A stretch of DNA of 64,000 nt, taken from NCBI GenBank assembly GCA_021464245.1, contig JADCRB010000025.1, forward strand, positions 630,659 through 694,658, in the 5' to 3' direction. Shown one piece after another: positions 19,189 through 31,132 of this stretch. The notes under the pieces were generated by a model. That model had not been told where the DNA came from. It did no database searches and worked only from the letters and a program-made list of their open reading frames with translations. A program made the translations under genes and the position numbers. This DNA comes from Carallia brachiata. Lineage: Eukaryota; Streptophyta; Magnoliopsida; Malpighiales; Rhizophoraceae. Positions within the stretch are counted from its first letter, which is position 1; every line of letters begins with the position of its first letter.

Positions 19189-21586
19189 ATGGCGGTGGAC
19201 TCGCAAAATCCCTCGACGCCAAGCGCGGAAGAAACCCCAAGCCCAAACCCTAATACTAGCCCGAATCCGAATCCGAATCCGAATCCGAACGCAAACCCTA
19301 GGGGACAAGACGGCGTAAACGATGACGAGGACGATGAGCTGGAGGAAGGGGAGATCGTCGGCGGCGACGAAAGACCTAGCGGGCCGGTGACGTACCAGGC
19401 GCACCCGCTGGAACACCAATGGACCTTCTGGTTCGATAATCAGAGCGCCAAGTCCAAGCAAGCCCCCTGGGGCATCTCCATGCGCGCCATCTACACTTTT
19501 TCCACTGTCGAGGAGTTTTGGAGGTCTTAACCTAATAATCTACTCTTTTCGCTTTCTTGTTTTTTATTGCAATTTAAACTAATTCCTCCTTTTTGTTTAA
19601 TTAATTTTTGTGTTTTGTTTTCTTTTGCTTTGTTTATTAAATAAAATTTGAGTTGATTCTTGAAAAAAATTATTCTTTTTTTTTCCTCTGGTTTTTCTTG
19701 TGATTAAATCTACAGAATTTTTTTTCTTGTGCGTGAATGAGGGCATGGCGTAGAAATCGCTTGTGCACAATTTACTATAAATTAGTTGGACCAGATTTTC
19801 GCGTGGTTTCTGATTCTCCGCTAGAGTTTTGTGATGTTTAGAGTATGGAGGAAAACATGCTGAATAATCATAAGAATATCTAATTTCAATTTTTCTTTTT
19901 ATCTAAAAATCTCTTTTATGTAGAGTTTACAGTTTTGAACCTGCTTAGATCTTTTGAAAAGCTTGATCACATCTGGATCATAATGGGGTAGTTTACTTGT
20001 GGTGGATGCGGTGCAAATTAGTTTGGGATTCTTATGGACTGTTTGTGATGGATATAATGATGTCAATTTTATGAGTTTCCTCTGAAAACGAATGGCAGTT
20101 TACACTAGTGCAGTACGACAAGCCAAAATTAAAAAAGCATTGTTATATATCCACCACGGTTTGAAACTTAAGGAATATGTAATCTGAGTGAACTGCTTTT
20201 TCTGATAAATGTGTTTGATTTATTCTTTCGTTGGGATACTCAGTCTATAATGTTGTACTCAAATGGTTGACAAATTTGCAATATATGCAACAAAATCTTA
20301 TTCTACATTCAGTGTCTACAATAACATACATCACCCAAGTAAGCTGGCTGGCAAAGCAGATTTTCATTGCTTCAAATATAAGATTGAGCCAAAATGGGAG
20401 GACCCTGTTTGTGCTAATGGAGGAAAGTGGACTGTGACATGTTCTAAAGGGAAATCTGATAATTCTTGGTTGTATACGGTATGACTCTGCACCACTCAGG
20501 TTATACAATTCCATGATGGGTGTTAATGATGTGGCCTCAATTGTTTTGTTTATTTGTTTTTTACTAGCTGCTTGCAATGATTGGAGAACAATTTGATCAT
20601 GGAGATGAGATATGTGGAGCAGTTGTTAGTGTTAGAGGTAGACAAGAAAAGATAGCTCTGTGGACCAAGAATGCTTCAAATGAAGCTGCTCAGGTAACTG
20701 CTCAGTTCGCATTAATTATAAATTCTTAGTGTTTGCATTCTTTATCAAGACCATGGATAAGTTCAAGTGTAAATTTTTCTGTTCTTCTGATGGTACATCA
20801 AAGAAATAACCTTGGTGTATAGGTAAACTTAACTCCATTGTGACTTGGAAGTCATTGGTGCAAGTTGTAGAAACTGCCTCTTTGTTAGGAAACAAAAAAG
20901 GGTAAGGCTATGTACATTTAACTCTTCCCCAGAATTGTGTGGGAGCCTTGTGCACTGGGTACACCCTCTGATGCTCCATGATTGATATCACTTCTTTAAT
21001 GTCTTCTTCCAATAAATTGCGACTTACTAAAGAAACAAGTAAGGGGAAGAAGCCCAAGGAAGATGCTTTACCTTTTAGCATAATATTTGATAGCTTAATT
21101 TCTGGTCTCCCTTTGGTTGCTAATAATCAATATTCATATATCTTTTTATGATATCTGCTGCACTGAAACTAAGTGCAATAGTAACTGAATCCAACTCGTG
21201 TCTTGTCCTTTTCGGTTGCACTCTTTAGAGAACGTGCATTGTTAAATTTGTTATGTTCAATTAAATTACCAAATTGTTGAAAACTTGTTCTAGATTGGAG
21301 ACGAATTTAAATTGTTCAATCTGATTTTCGTTTCTCAATAATTATTCTGCTGGGTATAAAAGCTCATGTGAATTATTTTTGTGGCAGTTGAGCATTGGAA
21401 AGCAATGGAAGGAATTTCTTGATTACAATGATACTATCGGGTTCATATTCCATGTAAGGATTTTGTGTTTGATGCTTAATTGCATATTACAAAGCTAAGA
21501 TGATATTTATGTTCACGTTCTTGTTTGGTGTCCAGGAGGATGCAAAGAAGCATGAAAGGGATGCAAAAAATCGCTACATAGTGTGA
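19189..21586 (+). CDS. eIF4E: Eukaryotic translation initiation factor 4E (cap-binding protein)
   Basis: It binds the 7-methylguanosine cap of mRNA and, with eIF4G, recruits the 43S complex in the cytoplasm. Exons: 19189-19523, 20313-20478, 20568-20693, 21388-21453, 21536-21586; phases close, giving 247 aa. The conserved core starts at [14 protein letters not shown] (residues 72-85). Cap-stacking tryptophans are at W94 (QAPWGIS) and W140 (KIEPKWEDP), followed by [28 protein letters not shown] and the C-terminal KNRYIV. The N-terminus is family-typically variable and acidic ([10 protein letters not shown]) and carries an unusual Pro-Asn repeat at residues 17-37. Five exons match the usual plant eIF4E structure. 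It reads as eIF4E rather than eIF(iso)4E from the acidic N-terminus and core wording. In several crops natural alleles of this gene give recessive potyvirus resistance (known of the family). Confidence 0.96.
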
Positions 21587-22098
21587 GTTATATGGTCTTA
21601 TATTCTCCAATGCATTGCAGAGTTGGGGGCCATGCAGTCATCTGGCATAAAAGACAGACATTTCATTAAAGGTTGCTAGAACTACTTGGCACTGTTTTAA
21701 CATTTTAGTTGGAAAACAAATACTATTGTCATAGGAATTCTGTTTGGGATGGTGCAAACAACTTAACATGCTTGAGTGTGTCTTTTTCTTCATTCATTGT
21801 ACTCTTAACCGGGGTTCCAATAGTTTGCCACGGGCGTCATTGCGAATTAATGGGTTTGAACTGGTTCATCCTTGGTGTGCAAAGCAAAGATAGTAGATTG
21901 CGCTCGGTGATCTTCATCATCAGAAGATTCGTCCAGTGAAAGTAAGTACAGTTTTGAAATAGTTACCAGGATGACACAAAGCTTGGAATGTGCAACGGAA
22001 AACTAAAACAAAATGTGTTTTTTGGCCTCAAATGTTCAGGATAATTAATCGCTCTATTTACTCAGTGACTCAAAGTAAAGCAGCATAAAGAGCTTCTC

Positions 22099-22099
<1 letters not shown>
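21587..22099 (+). other. eIF4E 3' region
   Basis: This follows the stop codon and probably contains the 3'UTR and polyadenylation site. A short open stretch at 21709-21939 has no recognisable product. No other gene is seen before the homopolymeric C tract. Confidence 0.5.

Positions 22100-22132
<33 letters not shown>
22100..22132. repeat. Uninterrupted run of 33 cytosines
   Basis: A C33 homopolymer sits directly at the left edge of the inverted-repeat element at 22133-22622. The opposite strand is G33, able to form G-quadruplex structures. Such long C/G homopolymers are rare in plant genomes, so a sequencing or assembly artefact must be considered. Confidence 0.95.
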
Positions 22133-22622
22133 TTCATTTAATCTTTAACTATAATTATACTTTCAGTTAGAATTAGTCCTAACTTGGATAGAATTGGGTT
22201 AAAAAGTTGAAAAAACGCATGTGATCAAGTGAAATACACAAATACAAGTAAAAAATAAATTTTAGTGTTAAGAAAAAGAAAAATACTTCATTAGATAAGT
22301 TCTTAAAAAGAGAAATACACTAATCTAAAAAAAAAAAAAGAAATACACTATTAGGAGGGTATTATGCTTTTTTTCAAATAGTGTATTTCATTTTTTAGTT
22401 GTATTTGTGTATTTTGTTTGGTGAAATTTGTTTTTTTTTTTTTTTTTTTTTACATTTTGAGTCAATTATGTCTAAATTAAGACTTAATTAGAATCAAAGC
22501 TGTAATTAGAGGACTGAAGTGAAAATTTAAAAAAAGGAATATGACTAGATTAAAAAAATTTTAAAAGATTTAGGATTAAAATGAGGTTTATCTAAAAAAA
22601 CAGGTATTATGAGACTTTATTG
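22133..22622. mobile_element. Long-inverted-repeat AT-rich element
   Basis: The left arm includes TTAGAATTAGTCCTAACTTG, then TGAAATACACAAATACAAGT. The reverse complement of the right arm includes TTCTAATTAAGTCTTAATTT, then AAAATACACAAATACAACT. The arms extend about 200 bp with moderate identity, and the interior is short. It is non-coding. The structure fits a non-autonomous DNA transposon with long terminal inverted repeats, possibly Mutator-like. No target duplication was confirmed. Confidence 0.5.
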
Positions 22623-23403
22623 TAGGAATGGCAACAGGACGAGAGTAGGAATGGCTATCTGTAACCCCGTTCCTATCTTTGGTGGTATGAGATTTTTATC
22701 CATGTCTCAATCCTTAGCAGGGATTGGGAATCCCAGTCCTCGTCCCATCCTTGTTCGTACACACTAAAAATTAAATTGATTTACTCTAAGAAAAAAAAAA
22801 TCTATATCCATTTTGAATGAACATCCAAATTAATTGCACTTATGTCAATAATATTCTTAAAAGAATAAAAGAATGTGTAATTTAAAACCATCTAAAATGT
22901 ATGTTTCTCCTTATATAAATTACTATATACTGTCATTTCATTCTAATTAAAAAATTCATGTCTCTCTCACTCTTTGTTGTTTGTCTGTAGGTGCTATGTT
23001 GCTTCCCATCAAGGCTTTTCCCCCATTATATACATGAGCTCATACCTCTGCCCTTGCAGTACAGCGCTTAATTGCTAAGCATTCTTGACCTCCCATATGT
23101 CCCACCGAAAGGCAAAAGCCAATGTAGTTAGAAATGTTCACGTCACGGTGCTTAGCATTCTTAACCCAAAGGTAAAGGCCAATTAGGAGTTTGCAAGCGA
23201 GCATGAGGACAATAAGCACCCATAACGCCATATGCATAAAAGAAAAATATACATTTATAATGTCCTATAAAATTACGATAGTAATTTATGGGAATGATAG
23301 TGTCCGCACCTTGATCCTTGATCAAAGAAAGTACCTTAACCCTATCCCTGTCGGGGTGGGACAAAGTGGGTCTCCACAGGGATGGAGATTTTTGTCATTT
23401 CTA
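22623..23403. mobile_element. Probable hAT-like non-autonomous element
   Basis: The ends are TAGGAATGGCAAC (left) and TAGAAATGACAAA (reverse complement of the right end). Near both ends are GGGATGGG/CCCATCCC-type repeats. The flanking 8-mers CTTTATTG and TTTTTTTG match at 6 of 8 positions, as would an eroded hAT target duplication. Inside, 23040-23237 (minus) is open for 65 codons with a hydrophobic first third. It is not recognised and could be a captured fragment. A diverged internal duplication of about 40 bp (GCTAAGCATTCTTGACC and GCTTAGCATTCTTAACC) is visible. Confidence 0.4.
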
Positions 23404-23645
23404 TTTTTTTGCATCCTTTTTGAACCACAATTGCAGTGTTGTTAAGAGAGAGTTGGCATTACCAACCACCTAATTATATCTAGGAAAATACTTAGTAGGT
23501 GTAGGTCAAATGAAATTAAAGTAAAATTAAAATAATATAAGTCATTTGTATAAATATAAAAGAATAAATAATTGTTATATATTATTGAATAGAATTTATA
23601 CTTACTATGTCTTCCTAATTTGACGTACAAATGAGTTTATAAAAA

Positions 23646-24201
23646 AAGCGTTTTTTGAAAATTCAGATTTTTACAATTCTAAAATCATGATTCAAATTAA
23701 AAAAATGTATATATATTTTTGAAAATATGAAAAATCTGGAAATTTCAAAAATATTCTTAAAATGAAAAAATAGAAAATTTTGAAATTTTCCAAAAACTCA
23801 ACAGAAAAAATTGAATTTCAAAGAAAAGAGAAAACTAGAAAAAATTATGAAGAAGAAAATTTTGGAATTTAACAAAAGGAGTTTAAGAATGTTACATTTT
23901 TAAGTTATAAGCGCGACAAAGGTACCACAGAGATGGAGGAAGAAAAATAGAGTGAGAGAGAGACAAGAGAGAGCCATAGAATGAGAAAGGTGAAATTTTT
24001 GGATTTTTAAATTTTTGTTGAATTTTAATTTTCTTATAAAAAATATTTTCTCTATTTTTTTAAATTTAGATTTTCATTGAGTTTTCAAATTTTTTATAAA
24101 AATTTTCAGATTTTTTATAAAATTTACAAATATTGTTTTTTGAATTTTTTACAATTTTTTTTAGATTTTTCAAGAAATGGTTTTTGAAAAAACGTCATTA
24201 A
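23646..24201. repeat. AT-rich long inverted repeat
   Basis: The left end reads GCGTTTTTTGAAAA then ATTTTTACAATTC. The reverse complement of the right end reads ACGTTTTTTCAAAAA then AAATTGTAAAAAATTC. The arms are low-complexity A/T-rich, so part of the match may be compositional. The centre (23940-23985) has a GAGA tract. It is non-coding. Confidence 0.4.
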
Positions 24202-25333
24202 AAAAGATGACATAGTATTTAAGTCAGTACCAAGCAATAGACATGACATATTTAACAACAAACTAATGGACAATGGTAAAAAATGTAGACAGAAAAAACA
24301 TGATGAACAAAATTTAAATAAAAGAATAGCACAAGAAAATTAAAAAAAGATGTAAATGTTGAAGGCAAAATCTTAATTTATGCCTTTGTTGTTTTAGATT
24401 TTATTCTCGCAGGAGCAAAAAACATTTTTAGTTAAATTTGTTCTTTTCTTATCATAGATGATGTATCTATAAAAAGAATAGGAATATGAGTTATAAATAT
24501 TATCAATTAAGTGTACAAAATTTCATATTTCTTTTTTTCCCTCCCTTTTTCAGAGATTTAGCGTCCATTTGTTTCACAAAAAATATGATTTTACAAAGTA
24601 TTTTTTAAGCTTTCCGATGTTTGAAACCATAAAAAAAAAAAGAATAAAGATAAATATCATGAAAAATTTATCACAAAATTTTATGAAAATTTTTAAATTG
24701 TAAAATAAAATTAAGTCTACTTCAGATTTAATTTTAAAAAATAAAAACAAAATTACAAAAAATTACTTCCCATATAAAAAAATAATTCGTGAAGGATAAT
24801 AAAAATACCTTCATATCATATATCAGCTAAAAAAAATTAAGTCAACCAAAAATTTCAATTCTAAATGAAGGAAATTGACATCATTTTCCTTGGCTATTTG
24901 CATGAAGGTTCGTTTCGCGAAAAAAAAAAAAAAAAAAAAAAAAAAACCAAAAGAGGCGCCCTGCGAAAGGAATAGCCAGAGAACTTGAGCAAGGCTCCAA
25001 CCAACCCTAAAGTCGCGATGCAGCGGAGCCCCTGAATCGATTTCAGTTTCTCTCTCTCTGAGTCTAAGATTAACCATCCAAAGTCGTTTAAGGTCAGTTT
25101 TGTTAGATTTTAATTAATTTAACTCAATTTTATTAATCAAATATGCCACATAACAATAATTATAATAAGTATACTTAATAATATTGGCAACACATCTTTA
25201 TATATTATTAATAATAAAATCTTAATTTTACTCAAATAATAAAAATAAACTAAACAATTCAATTTTTACTCCAATAATAATTATTAACCAAATTTAAATT
25301 AACTTTAACAAATTTTTAGGTTTTCCTTTTTTT

Positions 25334-25376
<43 letters not shown>

Positions 25377-25382
25377 TGTACG
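24202..25382. other. AT-rich intergenic sequence
   Basis: No gene was found. It holds an A28 run at 24920-24947, a stretch at 24545-24770 with GTTTCACAAAAA-type ends that may be an eroded MITE, and a TA microsatellite at 25337-25367. A GC-richer patch at 24950-25080 has no recognisable coding content. Confidence 0.6.
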
Positions 25383-25931
25383 TAATAGTATCCACGAAGC
25401 CCGTCTCGCCTTCAATGAGTTAAAACAATCCATTTTGTTAATTCTTAACTTTATGCTTCGGGGTCTGTCCCAAGGAGACCGACCAGCCGAATCAATTGAA
25501 CCGTACAACAATCTGATGTATTATAAAGGAGTTTTTGGTGATAATATGATGACGTTTATTTTTTTGTTCAAGGCTTGTGCTCGTGTTAAGGATGTTTTGT
25601 GCGGTCAAATGTTTCATGTCCGTGCTTTGCAACTTGGGTTTGAATCTTATCTTTTTGTGTCTAATGTTTTGGTGCTTTTGTATGCGTCTTTTGGCCATAT
25701 GGGATATGCCCAAAGGTGTTTGATCAAATTGGGGAGATGGTCGATTTGATTTCTTGGAACTCTTTGATTTGTGGTTACAGTTAGTGCAATATGTTTGATG
25801 ATGTTCTGGGTTTGTTTAATTCAATGGAGAAAGCGAACGTCAAAGCTGATTCAGTCACTATGGTTAAGGTTATATTGGCCGCTTGTTATTTGTGTGACTG
25901 GAGCTTTGTAGATAATATGGTTAAGTATATT
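25383..25931 (+). pseudogene. PPR protein pseudogene, 5' part, split by an LTR retrotransposon
   Basis: The translation shows consecutive pentatricopeptide repeats of the plant PLS type. Examples are LNFMLRGLSQGD, TFIFLFKACARVKDVLCGQM, LGFESYLFVSNVLVLLYASF, then (after a one-base loss near 25713) VFDQI, DLISWNSLICGYS, a TAG stop, and DDVLGLFNSMEKANVKADSV. PPR proteins are organelle-targeted RNA-binding proteins. The frame runs up to the insertion point (MVKYI) and resumes with EENDVHVDVYLGNTLID at 31133. With several frame breaks it was or is non-functional. No start region or transit peptide was identified. Confidence 0.85.
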
Positions 25932-26558
25932 TGTGGTAAATTATTATTATATTTTTAAAAGATTAATTATCACGTAGATGATTTGATCAAACTAGTCGTT
26001 ACATGACCGTTAGACTAACCGTTTTATGACCGTTGAACTAGCCGTTATTTGATCGTTATTTAGCCGGTACTTGTCATTATGTATTTAACTGTTACTAGCC
26101 GTTATAATTTATTGGAAACTTTATTCTTACTTATGAGATATAAAACTATACTTATTATAAAAAGACCATCTCTCATCTTCCAAGTGACTATGAGAAGCGT
26201 GAGAATATTTTCTCCTTTATCTATACATGAGAGACTTATGCTGCTGGTTTAGTCTAGAGATGAAATTGTTTTGTCACCTCACTATTTGAAGTGCACATTA
26301 GTGGGAAGGTCTATCGTATCCTGGGAGGATAGCCGCTGCGACCTACTGCACTGAGACTACTTGTCTACAGGAGCAAAAATTATCGTTAAGAACAGTGCAT
26401 ATGTACGCTTCAGATATGATATCCTTTCTTCTTTAATGTTATTTATTTATTTAGTAATATGAATTTATATATTTCATTGATTGTTCAACATCATTAACTT
26501 TGTTTTTAATTTATTTATCTAAATTATATATATATTTTTTATTGATAATTTTCCAACA
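25932..26558 (+). repeat. Left (5') LTR
   Basis: 627 bp, starting TGTGGTAAAT and ending TTCCAACA. It differs from the right LTR by scattered substitutions and small indels; examples are GTAGATGATTTGATC versus GTATATGACTTAGTC, and CAGGAGCAAAAATT versus GGGGGCGGAAACT. The inner part contains many CGTTAT/CCGTTA repeats and a conserved TCACCTCACTATTTGAAGTG block shared with the solo LTR at 40029. Confidence 0.9.
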
Positions 26559-29500
26559 TTCTTAAGGATAGTTTCGATGTTAGAATCATTTGTTTGTGAT
26601 GTCTATTTTTAAATAAGCTAATTGTTGGTGGAGTAAATCCCGATTTCTTAAATTTTCTATCTCGGTGTCTTTTGTTAATTGATGTATATGAACTTTGGGT
26701 TAGTTATGACAATGCATGCCTTTAAAAATTTTCAATCTTGAGCATGCTATTATGTGTGTATAGATGGAATCGATAGTCTGTGAGAATACTATTTTGGATT
26801 AGACAATGCACTTTTTTTTTTTTTTCTCGTGTGCCTTGTCCTTATGTGAGAAGGCTCATCTCAACTTGTTTCTAATTTTTGTTCATTCTATTACATGGCC
26901 AAGCATTGTTGTCTCTTGTGCAGCTTCTAAAATTTCATATTATCCACATCATCAATCCTTGTTGGCATCTATAATTTCTTGTTTTCTGTTTTTGTATTAT
27001 ATGTTCTCTTTTATGTTGTCTAGTTATTGATGTTGGTTTTAGACAATCAAATTTATTATTTAAGGACAATATGGATAACTGGAATGTAACATCAATTCAA
27101 CACTATATTGTTTATTTGGATGATCAAGATGATTTTTGTTGAACTAGAAAAATCTTTGTGCTAGCTTGAGACTTGAAATGTGCAGTAGAACTTTTCTTGC
27201 TTTCCAAATTGGTTATTAAGGTTTAGGCTTCATTTTAACTCATGAATGGTGATACGTTGTCCTATATAAAGGCCAGTACTTGGAAGAAATCTAAAAGGAG
27301 TTTTTTTTTTTTTTTGGCTCTTAAATCTGAGTCATTGCTTTTGATATCTATAAATAGATTTTTGCATGGCATGTCTCTGCTTATATGTTACTTTGTGAGC
27401 ATTTGTTGTTAAGAATTAGTTGTTCTAATAGCTTTTGTTAGGATGAAGATTTAATGTCCGTTGACAAAATTATTTTGTTAGCATTGGAAAACCATTGTTA
27501 GGTGTTGTTGCCTAGTGATATTCCATGCTTAAGAGTTTGGTGCTGGTGGAGTAATCACAAGCCATAGAAGGCCAATAGTTGGTCTTAATTTCATAGTGAA
27601 ATTGATGCTAACGCAAGAACATGAAATTGGCTTATTTCGTTGAGTATCTTCATTTATCAAAGTGTGGTCTTTTGAATCGAGGGACCAAGTAAATTTCTAA
27701 AATTTTCAAACAGAACATGACCATCATGACTTGCTTTGCTTGAATTTGGGGCGTCTCCTGACTTTAAAATTTGAAACATGTGAAGAATGTCTCTGTCGTA
27801 TATCAAAGAATGCCTAAAAATTATACTGCATGATAACAGTAAGATTGTTGGCACATTGGGAAAATTGGGCTTTTATCTATTTGTTGTTTAACACAATCAC
27901 ATGTACATGTGATTTCTTGATTGATAGCATGAATATTGGGCTATCTTTATTGTTAAAAAAAAAAATTTGTCTCGCTAATACGAAACGCATTCGTCCAATT
28001 TGAAGGAGCACTACATATATATTTCTTAGTTGTTTGGGTCTAGTATGCTCAGACGGGCTATATCCACTATAAAGTGGAAAAGGGAATTTTATTTGTATAA
28101 TTTATATCTAGTTTTTCCTTGGTTGATTGGTTCTCTGTAAGAAACAAGGTATATGATAATGAAAAAACTAATTGATTTTGTCTAGACAAGACAATACGAG
28201 TTTCATGTATAATTCAGAAGAGCAAAGGTAATAATTTTGTTGATATTCTTAATTCTTTGTGACTTTTGTAGTTGGCAAAAAAAAAAAAAAAAGGGATACT
28301 AATATTGGTTGTATGTGGATGTTTTGAAGCTATTGAACTAGTTACAATCGATGGATATAAATACAATGATTATTTGGAGGCCTATATTGCCAGTCGTCAA
28401 GATAACTCGACTAAAAGGGACTACAACACCAATGCTTGCTGCAATGGCACTCTATCAATGCTAGAGTTCGTGTGTGACCTTGTCAAGTCCAGTCCAATAG
28501 TCGAAAGTAAAGGCCAGAATATAAAATGATCAAGGAAAAAGAGAAAGTAGCATTCAAGGTTAGATGCAATCATTTAACTGCAATCAGGTACGTGGATTGA
28601 GAAGACTATGGTAACATCTCAAATTAATTTCTTATAAGAGAATGAGAATAAGTTTTGGTGAAGGCATTTAGTCATTTGAATTACCGCTTACTTGACTCTT
28701 AAAGTAAGGGTAAAATCCAACACATTTTATTTTTGAAGACATATTCTATAATTGCTTGCAATTTCAATATTGTGTAAAGAGTAATGCTTACTTGAAAAGC
28801 AGTTTGAAGTGATCTGAAGCTGAGGTTTAACATATTTGAGCAGTTCGAAGTGATCTGAAGCTAAGGTTTAACATATTTGAGCCTTGCAAATATTCTCTGC
28901 CATGTTATGCTAATTTTATTGTAAGTTCTTGCAACCCAAAGGGTAAAGATAAAATAAAGATAGCATTTATATTGCTAATGGAGGCTTGGAATTGAGTGAA
29001 CTGATCCAGTAATTTGCAACGAACAAGCTAGGCAAACGTATTAAACAGGAGACTAATTATATAGTTGGGTGGTTTCCTAAGTTCATGACTTGCTGGGATT
29101 ATTGACTAACAATTTTGATTGGTTCATTGAACTTGTTGAATTGTTGGGTTTGTCCATACAAGCTGACAAGGTTGGAATAGCTCGCTGCCACTATGGATTG
29201 GCTTCTGAGAAATTCTTGCAATTGTATCTTACGGAGAAAAAAAAGAAATTGCATCTATATATTTAAAGCTGAAGCACAAGCATACGAGATTTCTATTGCT
29301 CCTAGATCATGTGAAAAGGTAATGTTAAGAGGTATTACTATCTTTATTGATGCACCAGTGATTTATGAATTGGAAAAATTTTATTTCCGTGCGGGGGCTC
29401 TGTTTAGAAAATTTGATGGTCACAGTGTTTTACTACCATTTTATAAAATTATTCACTCTGAATCATTTGAGAGATATCATGAATTATGATATGTTTTGTG

Positions 29501-30500
29501 ATGAATACTCGTATTAAAAGAGTATAACGATATTAACTGAATTTTTATTCAGATGAGACAAAATCTATTAAATGGATTTGAGTTCACCTTTAAAGGTGAA
29601 GTGGTGGCATGGTCACCATAAATTTCGAGTATATAGCTTTAGAGATGGCTATTGTGGAGGCGAATTGACTGAGAATGAATATTTGATTTTGTGTGAAACT
29701 GATAGTATGAGTGTCGATGATCTGTGTTTGCCAAGTTTATGTTGTTCTCACCAAGAATAACTTGTGTAATTGAAAGAAATAAACATATTTGTCTAACTCA
29801 TGAGTTAATGAAGCTTATGTAGGAAAATATATTGAGATCTCTTATTTTTGTCAGAGATGAATTAGATTGATCCTCTGACTGTCACTAAGCTGTAAGCTAG
29901 TGAAAATACATTGAGGGGAATGAGACATATGCCTATAGAGGAATGGTCAAGAGTGATGGAAACCTAACCTATGTAATAGGAGATCCCTTGAAGTAGGTTC
30001 ATATGGGTAATAACAAATCACTAATTGACCTTATGAGCACTATCAAATTATAAAGTCTCTTCCTATGGTGTAGATAGTGCGAAAATTCTGATGTTTGAGG
30101 CTGAGTATTATGCTCTTAATGAATTATATATCCTTATGGGTGATGTGTTATCGGAATGCACACTTGATAGAATCAACTACATGAGAGTAGAGTGAGGCCG
30201 CTCCCATGAGATACTAGGTAAGATCTTTAGAGCTCTCACGAAAATAAACCAGGCGTGCGCAAGGCCTAACAGCGCCCAATTGCGTTAAACAGTATAGTCT
30301 TAGAGAATATGATACGGTGACAAGTTCACTATTATTCATAAATAAGTTATGATTTATAGAAATTTTTATTTCACCATACTTCTGAATATTAAAACTTGTT
30401 CTCCTAATTTGTGGTTCATAGCCCAAAAGGCACCAAAAATAATGTGTTATGTTATGGTTGATTAATCCAGCAGTATTAACCTTTTAAAATAGCGGGGGAT
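26559..30500 (+). other. Interior of the non-autonomous LTR element
   Basis: It is mostly AT-rich with no complete ORF. An 85-codon open stretch (28272-28529) and others at 29193-29489 and 29572-29760 are not recognised. Around 30090-30180 the translation EAEYYALNELYILMGD suggests a coding relic. The last 500 bp before the right LTR contain GC-rich conserved-looking motifs. A 42-bp tandem duplication lies at 28800-28884. Confidence 0.6.
28800..28884 (+). repeat. Two-copy 42-bp tandem repeat
   Basis: The unit GCAGTTTGAAGTGATCTGAA + GCTGAGGTTTAACATATTTG + A is followed directly by a second copy with two substitutions (GCAGTTCGAAG..., GCTAAGG...). It is a recent local duplication inside the retroelement. 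Confidence 0.9.
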
Positions 30501-31127
30501 TGTTGTAAATTATTATTATATTTTTAAAAGGTTAATTATCACGTATATGACTTAGTCAAACTAGTCGTTATATGACCGTTAGACTAACCGTTTTATGACC
30601 GTTGAACTAGCCGTTATTTGATCGTTATTTAGCCGTTACATGTCATTATGTATTTAACTATTACTAGCTGTTATAATTTATTGGAAACTTTATTCTTACT
30701 TATGAGATATAAAACTATACCTATTGTAAAAAGACCATTTCTCATCTTCCAAGCGACTATGAGAAGTGTGAGAATATTTTTTTCTTTATCTATACATGAG
30801 AGACTTATGCTGCTAGTTTAGTCTAGAGATGAAATTGTTTCTGTCACCTCACTATTTGAAGTGTACATTAGTGGGAAGGTCTGTCGTATCATGGGAGGAT
30901 AGCCGCTGCGACCTACTGCACTGAGACTACTTGTCTATGGGGGCGGAAACTATCCTTAAGGACAGTGCATATGCACACTTCAGACATGATATCTTTTTCT
31001 TTTTAATTTTATTTATTTATTTAGTAATATGAATTTATATATTTAATTGATTGTTCAACATCATTAACTTTGTTTTTAATTTATTTATCTAAATTTTATA
31101 TCTATTTTTATTGATAATTTTCCAACA
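30501..31127 (+). repeat. Right (3') LTR
   Basis: 627 bp, starting TGTTGTAAAT and ending TTCCAACA, followed by the ATATT target duplication. It is preceded by the polypurine tract AGCGGGGGA at 30491-30499. Near identity to the left LTR indicates one insertion event. Confidence 0.9.
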
Positions 31128-31132
31128 ATATT

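Larger units (their letters stand above)
25932..31127 (+). mobile_element. Non-autonomous LTR retrotransposon inserted in the PPR pseudogene
   Basis: Two LTRs of equal length (627 bp) flank a 3.9-kb interior. The target duplication is a perfect ATATT (25927-25931 and 31128-31132). LTRs begin TGT(G/T)GTAAAT and end TTTTCCAACA. The purine-rich tract AGCGGGGGA precedes the right LTR, so the element reads on the plus strand. No reverse transcriptase, integrase or gag could be recognised in the interior, and a standard primer-binding site is not apparent after the left LTR. It therefore resembles a large non-autonomous derivative. The LTR is related to the solo LTR at 40029-40768. Confidence 0.85.

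Noticed and set aside
20245..20577. 110-codon minus-strand frame
   Set aside because: It is the antisense shadow of eIF4E exon 2 and its flanking introns.
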